A DNA stretch of 51,254 nt from contig JAGCSE010000038.1 of assembly GCA_017964325.1 (NCBI GenBank), positions 1 to 51,254 on the forward strand, in the 5' to 3' direction. Shown here one piece after another: positions 26,117 through 34,600 of the stretch. The stretch is from Victivallales bacterium. GTDB lineage: Bacteria; Verrucomicrobiota; Lentisphaeria; Oligosphaerales; Oligosphaeraceae. Position 1 is the first letter of the stretch. Each line of letters begins with the position of its first letter. Position numbers and translations under genes: made by a program. The notes beneath the pieces were generated by a model. The model searched no databases and was not told where the DNA came from. It was given only the letters and a program-made list of their open reading frames with translations.

Positions 26117-28042
26117 ATGAAGCCTTCTTTTTCATTCCAATACGATGGCAAGCCAGTAACCGTTGATACGACGCTGTCAACGTGGGTCATCGACGATGCG
26201 TTGACGGTCACACTCTGCGCCACACAGTATCGCGATTTCAACGCCTGCGAATGGCGTCTCGTCTTCGAAAACCACAGCGACCACGACAGCGCAATCCTTT
26301 CCGATATATGGGATTGCGACATTCTGCTGCCGTTTCCGCCAAACGTCCCGCGGCCCCATCCGGGCCTGCTGAAACGTGCAGAAGACCGTCAGGTCGTCCG
26401 CATGCAGGGCATGGTCAGCGGCGCTAACTACAGCAGCAACGACATCGTCAGCGCACAGGAATACTCGCTGCATCCAGAAGTTCTCAACTTGAACAAGCCC
26501 AGACACTTCGAAAACATCGGCGGCCGTTCCAGCGACGGCACGATGCCGTTTTTTGAAGTCACAGCAGGCGGTCACAGCGCCATGGTCGCCATCGGCTGGA
26601 CAGGCAATTGGAAAGCCGTTTTCACATCCGTTGATGACGGCATCCGCGTCCAGACAGGCCTGCAAAACGCGCAGTTTTATCTGAAGCCTGGCGAATCGCT
26701 CCGCACATCCTCCACGTTGATCATGCTGTCGAAGCCTGGCGAAGACGTTTCCAACCGCTTCCGCCGTCTGATACGTGACCACATCTCCCATCTGGCCTGC
26801 ACGCCCGCCACGCGTGAAGGCCTTCTCGCATTCGAACTGTGGGGTGGCCTGCCCTCCGCCGAAATGTGCACACGCCTGAAACAGCTCCACGAACACGGCA
26901 TCCGTTTGGAAGATGTATGGATTGACGCAGGATGGTACGGCCAATGCACGAAATGCGACGAACCGTTTTCTGGCGACTGGTCGCGTTTCACAGGCGAATG
27001 GACCATCAATCCGCGTGTCCATCCCAATCTGCTCCAAGATGTTGCGAAAACAGCCAACGATATCGGCATGAAGCTGATGCTATGGATTGAAGCGGAACGG
27101 GCCTGTCCAGGCCTGCCTGTTCCCGAACAGCATCCAGAATGGTTCCTTACCTGCGACAGCGCAAAAAGCAAAATCCTCTACTACGGCAACGAAGAGGCCT
27201 TCCAGTATATGCTGGAAACTATTTCAAATCACATCAAGTCCTTGAATCTCAGTTGCTACCGACAGGATTTCAATACCAATCTGACCGATTTCTTCCGTCA
27301 AAACGACGAGCCAAACCGCGTCGGCATCACGGAAATCAAACACATCACCGGCATGTACCGCCTGTGGGACGAACTGCTGAAACGTTTTCCAGGCCTCATC
27401 ATCGACAACTGCTCCTCCGGCGGCCGACGTATCGACATTGAGACAATCCGCCGCTCCATCCCGTTCTTCCGTTCGGACTACCAATGCGGCTTCGATGCGA
27501 ACGCGGAGGTCATCCAGACGCACAACTCCAACATTTCACGCTACTTGCCATTCAACGGCTGCACGACGAAATGCAAAGACCTCTACTCCCTCCGCAGTTC
27601 CTACTCCTCAAGTTTCGGCGTCGCCTGCTACAACGCCGTTTTCCAATCTATGGCGGACGAGGATTTCACTGCCGTCCGCCACGCCTGCGATGAATACCGC
27701 GCCATCCGCCGCTATCTTTCGCAGGATTTCTACAACCACGGCTCCACCGTTCTCGACGACACGTCATGGGCCATCTGGCAGTTTCATAATCCTACGGAAA
27801 ACCGCGGCGTGATTCTCGCCTTCCGCCGCTCCAATTCGCCATTCGAACGGGCGGAAATCACGCTCAAAGGCCTTGCGCCGCAACCACTTCATTTCATCTG
27901 CCACGACGACGGGACGGAATTCGACGCCTTCTCCACGATCATGCTGGACCTCACCGAAAAACGCTCCAGCCTCGTTCTGGAATACGGTCCGCCGTCATTC
28001 TGTGATACGCCAGCCAGACCATCACACGAAAATGTCTGTTAA
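26117..28042 (+). CDS. Alpha-galactosidase, GH36 family
   Basis: Retaining exo-glycosidase removing alpha-linked galactose from raffinose-type sugars or galactomannan, cytoplasmic (no signal peptide). It is 641 residues long from the ATG; a GTG at 26105 overlapping the preceding stop would add four residues. The N-terminal beta domain is followed by the barrel with VWIDAGWYG, the nucleophile region YRQDFN (Asp about 384) and NCSSGGRRIDIE, ending in the acid/base FFRSDY (Asp about 454). In most GH36 enzymes the nucleophile motif is YxKxDFN; here the position three residues before is Tyr-Arg-Gln, a modest variation. It is co-directional and overlapping or nearly so with the DUF1080 protein, so both probably act on the same glycan. 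Confidence 0.9.
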   Translation: MKPSFSFQYDGKPVTVDTTLSTWVIDDALTVTLCATQYRDFNACEWRLVFENHSDHDSAILSDIWDCDILLPFPPNVPRPHPGLLKRAEDRQVVRMQGMVSGANYSSNDIVSAQEYSLHPEVLNLNKPRHFENIGGRSSDGTMPFFEVTAGGHSAMVAIGWTGNWKAVFTSVDDGIRVQTGLQNAQFYLKPGESLRTSSTLIMLSKPGEDVSNRFRRLIRDHISHLACTPATREGLLAFELWGGLPSAEMCTRLKQLHEHGIRLEDVWIDAGWYGQCTKCDEPFSGDWSRFTGEWTINPRVHPNLLQDVAKTANDIGMKLMLWIEAERACPGLPVPEQHPEWFLTCDSAKSKILYYGNEEAFQYMLETISNHIKSLNLSCYRQDFNTNLTDFFRQNDEPNRVGITEIKHITGMYRLWDELLKRFPGLIIDNCSSGGRRIDIETIRRSIPFFRSDYQCGFDANAEVIQTHNSNISRYLPFNGCTTKCKDLYSLRSSYSSSFGVACYNAVFQSMADEDFTAVRHACDEYRAIRRYLSQDFYNHGSTVLDDTSWAIWQFHNPTENRGVILAFRRSNSPFERAEITLKGLAPQPLHFICHDDGTEFDAFSTIMLDLTEKRSSLVLEYGPPSFCDTPARPSHENVC

Positions 28043-28076
28043 TCTCTCACTTACCATAAATATATAAGGAGCAAAC

Positions 28077-29009
28077 ATGAAAGTTTTCATCGACGGCAGC
28101 GCAGGCACGACAGGCCTCCGCATCCATGAACGCCTCGCCTCCCGCAAGGATATCGAACTCGTCATCCTCTCGGATGAACTGCGAAAAGATCCAAATGCCC
28201 GCCACGACGCAATTAACAGCGCCGACATCGCCTTTCTCTGCCTGCCCGACGCAGCCGCCGTAGAAGCCGTCGCCATGATTGAAGGAAATACCGCTGTCAT
28301 CGACACTTCCACCGCCCACCGCGTCAATCCCGCCTGGGCATACGGCTTCCCCGAACTACCCGGCCAGCGTGAAAAAATCGCATCATCCCGCCGCATCGCG
28401 AATCCAGGCTGCCATGCCAGCGGCTTCATCGCGCTCGTCGCACCGCTCGTTCAGGCGCAATATATTTCCGAAGACGCCGAGTTGACATGTTTCTCCATTA
28501 CAGGTTATTCCGGCGGCGGCAAGAAGATGATCGCAGACTACGAGTCCGATTCGCGCAATCCGCTTCTGGATGCGCCGCGTCAATACGGCATCTCACAGTC
28601 CCACAAGCACTTGCCGGAAATGGCCGCCGTCTGCGGCTTGAACACATCTCCCATTTTCTGCCCGATCGTCGCGGATTTCTACAGCGGCATGGAAGTGACC
28701 GTCCCGCTCTTCGCCAATCAGCTCTTCTGCGGCATCGATGATGTCAAAGAAATCTATCGTGAACTCTACACGACGAAGCTTGTCCATTTCGACGATCCTG
28801 CGGACGAAGGTGGATTCCTTTCCGCCGCAGCACTTTCCGGTTTTGATGACATGCAGATTTCCATCGCTGGAAATGACGACCGCATCCTCCTGACGGCCCG
28901 TTTCGACAATCTCGGCAAAGGCGCCTCCGGCGCCGCCATCCAGAACATGAACATCCTGCTCGGCGTCGATGAAGCCGAAGGGCTCATCCTCTCTCCAACT
29001 CAACATTAA
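28077..29009 (+). CDS. argC: N-acetyl-gamma-glutamyl-phosphate reductase, type 2
   Basis: NADPH-dependent enzyme reducing N-acetylglutamyl phosphate to the semialdehyde (third step of arginine synthesis). Length 310 residues and lack of the longer inserts place it in the short type 2 ArgC group. The nucleotide loop is DGSAGTTGLRIHERL, the catalytic cysteine lies in NPGCHASGF, and the dimer and substrate region shows SITGYSGGGKKMI and HKHLPEM. AAGGAG lies six bases before the start, the best ribosome binding site of the neighbourhood. It sits among glycan genes rather than with other arg genes. A four-unit CTAG array begins just after its stop codon. Confidence 0.94.
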   Translation: MKVFIDGSAGTTGLRIHERLASRKDIELVILSDELRKDPNARHDAINSADIAFLCLPDAAAVEAVAMIEGNTAVIDTSTAHRVNPAWAYGFPELPGQREKIASSRRIANPGCHASGFIALVAPLVQAQYISEDAELTCFSITGYSGGGKKMIADYESDSRNPLLDAPRQYGISQSHKHLPEMAAVCGLNTSPIFCPIVADFYSGMEVTVPLFANQLFCGIDDVKEIYRELYTTKLVHFDDPADEGGFLSAAALSGFDDMQISIAGNDDRILLTARFDNLGKGASGAAIQNMNILLGVDEAEGLILSPTQH

Positions 29010-29012
29010 ACT

Positions 29013-29048
29013 CTAGAGTCTCTAGGAAATCTAGAAATTCTAGAACAT
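29013..29048. repeat. 9-bp CTAG tandem array
   Basis: Four contiguous 9-base units all beginning with CTAG: CTAGAGTCT, CTAGGAAAT, CTAGAAATT and CTAGAACAT. The array fills the gap between argC and the next gene. CTAG is normally rare in bacterial DNA, so the spacing is not accidental. A CTAG-based 8-bp array with dyad symmetry recurs at 49787-49814. Confidence 0.85.
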
Positions 29049-29075
29049 ACAGTCTTCCTAAAGCTCATCTATAAA

Positions 29076-30485
29076 ATGAAACCATCCTCGGAAATCGAAA
29101 CCACTGGCGGTAAAAACGCCTGCCTCCCCTGCGTTGCCATGCCCACAACTGCTTTTGCAGAAGGAACTTGTGCATCGGAAGCCATCGCCGACGCACTGGC
29201 TTCCTGTTTTGCAGTGGAAATTCCGAAACTGCCGTTTCCTGTGCTATTGGACCGTCCCATCGTCCTTTCCTCCGGGCAGCGGTTGTCCGTCCATCCGGAA
29301 ACTGTCATCCATATAATGGACGGCTGCGGCGGCATCATGGTCCGCAACGCCAATCCTGCGGATGGTCGTCTCCATCCCCTTCCAGCCAAACGACTTGACC
29401 ATGACATACTCGTTGAGGGCGGCATCTGGGAAGAAGCGCCTTATCGAGTCAGCCCAAATGATTCCAACGCAGTCATCCAGTCTTTCGGCAGCAGCAATCG
29501 CCGCTTCATCGACAGCATGGGGCGGGAAATCGATCCCACGGGCGCCGTGGGCGATGGCGGCCATCTGCTTGGCGTGTTCTTCTTCTGCAATGCACGGAAT
29601 TTCACCATCCGCAACGTCACCATCCGCCGAGGCGATTTCTACGGCATTCTCATCGCGGGATGCGACAATTTCATCATCGAAGACATCGCCTTCGACCATC
29701 ACAAAAAGGACGGTGTCCACATCAACGGCCCGTCATCATACGGAATCGTCCGTCGCATGAAAGGCAAGACGGGCGATGATTTCGTCGCCCTTAACGCTTG
29801 GGATTGGGGGCTTTCCGCCGTCACCTTCGGTCCCATCCACCATATTTTCGTACAGGACATCGACTGCACGGGAGACGAAATCCGCCTCCTGCCAGGCCGC
29901 AAGATGTTCAGCGACAATGAATCACTGGACTGCGACATCCATGACTGCCATTTCAGCCATATCCGCAACGCCTACTGCTTCAAGCTCTACCAGCAGCCCA
30001 ACTGCCACAATGACTTGACCGGATGGAACGACAGATCGCCGATTCCAGGCGTCATCCAAGACGTCTCGTTCGATGATATCGAGCTCAACGCCATCACGCC
30101 CGTCGGACTCGGCGAAGTGAAAGTCACCGCATTGTTTGAAATCTGTGCGGACTGCGACCGCATCTCCTTCGATGACATCCGCATCGCCTTGCCGTTGAGC
30201 GATTTCCGCGCCTCTGGAATGCGGGTCGTTGAAATCGGGCCAAAATCCTCCACATGGAAACGCGGCAACGACAATCCCACTTTATGGGCGGAACTCTTTG
30301 ATCCAGAACTTATTTGTACCGCCAATGACTTGTCCTTCAAGAACATAACCTTCGCAGGAGTTCCTTGCATGGATGAGCAGACCATCGTCGGCTGCCATCG
30401 TCTTCAACCCAATCCCGACTATCCGCGCACCACGCCGAAAGGTGGCAGCGGCTATGGCATCCTCGGTTCAGTCGCCATTGAATAA
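29076..30485 (+). CDS. GH28-like parallel beta-helix protein (polygalacturonase superfamily)
   Basis: A 469-residue pectate-lyase-fold protein. The beta-helix coils are visible as short repeated strands (NFTIRNVTIRRGDFYGILI, NFIIEDIAF). GH28 hallmark-like residues are KDGVHING followed by the aspartate pair TGDDFVALN (Asp 234-235). The canonical downstream G-H-G and R-I-K are not obvious, so catalysis on a different uronide or deoxy sugar is possible. No convincing signal peptide is seen, suggesting a cytoplasmic enzyme acting on imported oligosaccharides. It follows argC after a CTAG repeat array and is part of the co-directional glycan cluster with the GH36 galactosidase. Confidence 0.78.
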   Translation: MKPSSEIETTGGKNACLPCVAMPTTAFAEGTCASEAIADALASCFAVEIPKLPFPVLLDRPIVLSSGQRLSVHPETVIHIMDGCGGIMVRNANPADGRLHPLPAKRLDHDILVEGGIWEEAPYRVSPNDSNAVIQSFGSSNRRFIDSMGREIDPTGAVGDGGHLLGVFFFCNARNFTIRNVTIRRGDFYGILIAGCDNFIIEDIAFDHHKKDGVHINGPSSYGIVRRMKGKTGDDFVALNAWDWGLSAVTFGPIHHIFVQDIDCTGDEIRLLPGRKMFSDNESLDCDIHDCHFSHIRNAYCFKLYQQPNCHNDLTGWNDRSPIPGVIQDVSFDDIELNAITPVGLGEVKVTALFEICADCDRISFDDIRIALPLSDFRASGMRVVEIGPKSSTWKRGNDNPTLWAELFDPELICTANDLSFKNITFAGVPCMDEQTIVGCHRLQPNPDYPRTTPKGGSGYGILGSVAIE

Positions 30486-30508
30486 ATCCAATTTATAAAG
30501 GCACAACC

Positions 30509-31183
30509 ATGAGCAAGAAATCAAAAAACAAGAAGAACAAACCGTCAAAAGCCGAAAAACGCCTCCAGAAAGCGGTTTATGGCGATAAAGTCTATTCGGA
30601 CGAAGACATCGACGTAATGGAGGAGCATTACAATACATTGATTTCCGCATATTGGACTTTATTCAGCAAAACAATACAAGAAAAAAAGGCCGAGGAGTTG
30701 GAAAACAATTCAGAAAATGAGTTGGCAATGTTTTCCCAAATCGCCTATTTGGGCGAGGAGGCATGGAATCTCGCCGTCTTAAGTGATTCGCTGGACGATG
30801 CCTGTGACACAGCCTACGAAACCCATGACGAATTGGAGAGTGAAATCGTCACCGCCATGATACGATTCAAAATGGAGCATTATCCACAAGATAAATTGAT
30901 GTTCTACAATACGTCTGGCGAACGCCTTGAAGACGGAAACCTTGGCATCAAATATGAATTGGACTACACCGTCATAGACAATGAAATGGACGAACAGAAG
31001 GAAAACGACAGGTTGGACTGGGAAAAGCTACTTGACCAAGATGCGCTTGCCAAAGCACTTGAAGGAGTGCCCGAAGAACATCAAGTGTACGCTTACGAAG
31101 CTGAAGTGAAACGACAGATCGATGCTTTGAAGCAAAAATATAATGACCTTCTCCAAGACATTTCTTCAGAAGAAAAGCCATGA
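30509..31183 (+). CDS. Acidic protein of unknown function with lysine-rich N-terminus
   Basis: I do not recognise this 224-residue protein. It begins with a strongly basic tail (MSKKSKNKKNKPSKAEKRL). The remainder is acidic and predicted helical, with heptad-like stretches (YWTLFSKTIQEKKAEELE and the closing VKRQIDALKQKYNDLLQDI) suggesting a coiled coil. There is no signal peptide or membrane segment. AAAGG precedes the start. Its last codons overlap the ATG of the next small gene (ATGA), implying coupled translation. Base composition is more AT-rich than in the genes on both sides. The charge split resembles nucleic-acid or ribosome-associated scaffold proteins, but that is only a resemblance. 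Confidence 0.6.
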   Translation: MSKKSKNKKNKPSKAEKRLQKAVYGDKVYSDEDIDVMEEHYNTLISAYWTLFSKTIQEKKAEELENNSENELAMFSQIAYLGEEAWNLAVLSDSLDDACDTAYETHDELESEIVTAMIRFKMEHYPQDKLMFYNTSGERLEDGNLGIKYELDYTVIDNEMDEQKENDRLDWEKLLDQDALAKALEGVPEEHQVYAYEAEVKRQIDALKQKYNDLLQDISSEEKP

Positions 31184-31362
31184 CGGAGGAACGCGTTTTC
31201 CAATGCACGGGCTGTGAAGCGCAATGCGACGTCTGCGTCCGCCTTCAGGACGGCAAAATCATCGCCGTCGAAGGCAACGACTGTCCCACAGGCGCCAGCT
31301 ATGCGACATCGCAGTGCAAACATCAATTGCAGCAAAAATCTAACATTTTGAAAAACAAATAG
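31180..31362 (+). CDS. DUF1667-like cysteine-rich mini-protein
   Basis: A 60-residue protein whose ATG overlaps the preceding stop by four bases. Its first 40 residues, with FQCTGCEAQCDVCVRL, DGKIIAVEGNDCPTGASYA, resemble the N-terminal part of DUF1667 and of molybdopterin-oxidoreductase Fe-S domains (C-x2-C-x3-C then a fourth cysteine in N-x-C-x-x-G). That pattern can bind a [4Fe-4S] cluster or zinc. DUF1667 proteins are about twice as long, so this is a truncated or minimal form. Coupling to an acidic coiled-coil protein suggests a two-component complex. No redox partner gene is adjacent. The function is unknown. Confidence 0.6.
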   Translation: MTEERVFQCTGCEAQCDVCVRLQDGKIIAVEGNDCPTGASYATSQCKHQLQQKSNILKNK

Positions 31363-31622
31363 TTGTTTACAAAGCTTACTTACATAACATCTGCTGGTTA
31401 ATTCATATCATCGTAGATACCTATAATACGGATAAACGATGCCTTGTGAAGCAGACAAATCCAAACGTCCTCCTTGTAAAGGCGCACTCATAAACAGGCA
31501 TCTCCCTCCCACTGACAGTCCCAAAACGTCGCGTAGCTGACACCGCACGGAGTGCGGTATCATGCCTAGCGAAACAAGAGATATCCCCTGCCCTGTATTC
31601 TCCCCGCTCTATCTTTTTCGTC

Positions 31623-34600
31623 CTAAGATTCACTAAGATATTGCGTTCCAACACGATAGAACTCGCAAACGCTCCAAGCCTGCGCAGGGCAGCCGCGCGC
31701 CGTATGCGGCGCATCGCCGTCACAGATTTCGGGCAGATGGCCGATGCAACCCAACTCCATGACGTCCGCCGCCGAACTCCATAACGAACGCGCCGCTCCA
31801 ACTGCCTCGGGGCCATATACTTTTACCAATCCCTCGCAGTAAAGCGGCATCTGCCAGCCCCAAGCCGTACCATTATGGTACGCAGGTTTCCGACGCGTGT
31901 CTTCGTCACCCGTATATTGCCCGAAATACGGATGATACGGGTCATTCAGCAGCTTGCCATCCCGTTCTATCCGTATCGGGACGGTCACTCCAGATGCATC
32001 GAGCGAACGAATTGCCCCAGGCACTAGAAGCCGTGCGCAATCCGCCAGAATGTCCATCGCAACTGACTGTCCTTCAAAGACATCCGTCAACGTCAGCATG
32101 AGCAGTTGATTCGGGCGGACGGCATCATCCGCCACGGCATTGCAGGCGGGTATTTCCGGCCCTTTCGCGTGCAGGCAGTCGCTCAGGCATCTCCCCGGTC
32201 CGCGGACATACAGCTTGGACACGCTGCGGCGAACCCTTTCCAGCCATTCGCCGAACACATCCTTGCCAGTCGCATCCCTCAACAAGGTAAGTGCATATAT
32301 CCAAAGAGCTTGGATCTCTATCGGATAACCTTGGCGCGGCGTGCCCGCAGGATAATTCGTGTCCATCCATGTGAAATGCGACGGACTGTATATCAGCCCG
32401 CTCGACGCATCCGCACGCACGCCGTTCTCCGCGCCCGACATCATGTTGAACGCAATCGACTCCAAAATGGACTGGAGCGTCCTGCCACCGCAATCCATCG
32501 ACAGAATCTTGCCGCCATCCTTTGCGGCCTTCATGAAATCGCCGACGGCGACAAACAGCCACAACGGCGCGTCTGACGTCGCCCTGTCGGAATCGTTGTT
32601 GCCTCGGATCATGTTCGGAATCGTCCCGTTTCGCTCGAAGCTCGCAAACTGTCGGATGATTTCACGGCTGCCCTCCAGACGGCCTGCCGCAATGTATCCG
32701 CGTAGGCAGATGAGCGTGTCCCGCCCCCAGTCAAGGAACCATGGATATCCCGCGATGACCGTCCTATTGCCTTCGCGTCTGGCTAGATACGCATCCATAC
32801 CACGCCGCAGCGCCTCCAGAAGCGGCAACGTCGCAGGCATGGTCATGACCGTCCGCTTCCGTTCCATTCCTGACGAAGGCTCCATCACATCCGTCAATGG
32901 CTCGCCGACCAAATCCACGTTGAAGACGCCGCCGCCGCGCAACACGCAATGGAATTTTCCAGGCGAGAATTCATCATTGAGCGAATCCAGCCCGCGTTCG
33001 GCATCCTCCGGAAAACGCTGCGAATAAAGCCACGAAACGTCTTCTTCAAACGCCCCGTCTGACCACATCCGCAAACCAAAGCCATTGCGCGGATTAAAGA
33101 TAAAGCCATGCTTATCCGCCTTCACGGCCTTGCGGTAGGCCGTCTCCGCCCATTGGTACGCCTTCGTCGTTTCATGGTTCGTCCGGCAGTCGATTTCAGG
33201 CCGTACGACCAATGTCACAGGGACGTCCGCCCCCAGCGCGTTGTGGTCGCGCCGCGGCACGGCCATCCGCATGATACTCAAATGGCAGCGGTTTTCACGC
33301 CCCTTTTCCATTTGATAAATAATCCGCAGATGGACGGTCTGCCCCATGCCCGTCGGCACGACAAAATCCCACCGCAACTGGTTGTCATACGACGCCGCGA
33401 ACGCCGTCTGGCATTCACGCCCTAACTCCACGGTATAGTCTCGGAACACGACCTTTACGCGGAAACGCGACACCAGGACGACACGGTCGTCCGGATAGTT
33501 TGGAGACGGGCAGGCCGCAAGAAATGCATCGTATTTGCTCTGCAGCTCTCCCCAGCAGACCCGCGCCTGCACATAGCCGCCGATTTCGTTCGCACACAGT
33601 CCGAGTTTGGCGGAATCCAAATGCGCTTCATCGACGACCAGACTGACGCGGCGGTCCCTTCCGTCGGGAAGCAGCAGAATCAGCCCCGTCACCCGCCATG
33701 TCGCTTCGCCGTCATGCAGTTCCACATGGATTTCCGCATACTGATGCTCCTCCAGCAGTGAATTGGGTGTGAAAAAGGCATGGTGGCGACCATCCGTTCC
33801 TCTGAAGGATGTCATCCGGTGCACACAACGGCCGTTGCACATCAGCGACGCACGGAAACGATGCGCATGCTCAATGAGCAGGACGTGGTTCGGCGGCAGC
33901 ATGACCACACGGCGGGCGTCCTGTTCAGGATTCCAATCGACATACGGCAGATACCGCTGCCCAAACGGCGCCTTGAAGCCGCCCTGCGGGAAAATCGAAT
34001 CCGGATTGAAAAGACGCCGCAGGAAGGTATGGGAGTCCTGTTGCAGGACATGCGCCAGCCCGTCGATATCTACTCCCGTCACATCCAGACATTTGTAGTA
34101 ATGAACGATGGATTTCAAGACGCAGTCCCGAATCAACTGCCAGTCATTGAAATCCGTTGCGTCCTCTTCTGTTAGCGGATGATATCCAAGGCAGAGCAAC
34201 TGTCCAGGCAGCAGTTCCAAACGATGCCGTCCGTTTTTGCACGACACTTCCATCCGCTGTCCACTTAATAAATCATACATGAAGGAGTCTGCGGCGACTT
34301 CCTTTTCATCCCATTCAAAATACGTTGCGCGTTCAACTTGCGGATTGACAACCACCAACAGCGATTCATGTTCGTCTTCACAACGGCGGACAACACCGAC
34401 GCCGCCTCCCTTGCCGCTTTCCACGACACGCAGCTGCACGTCCGCCCCAAACGCCACAGAACGCCGAAGAATCATGTTCAGACGCTTGAGATGCGCCACG
34501 AGATTCGGCGTGGCCCCCCAATTGAGGGAGGCCGAACCATGTACGTCGATTTTCTCCGTCGCAAGCCATTCCACGCCATTGGCGATTCCAAAGGCGCCGT

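Noticed and set aside
31539..31556. ACCGCAC / TGCGGT hairpin in the 31363-31622 gap
   Set aside because: Short stem with no T-run and no neighbouring signal; that gap otherwise shows nothing recognisable.
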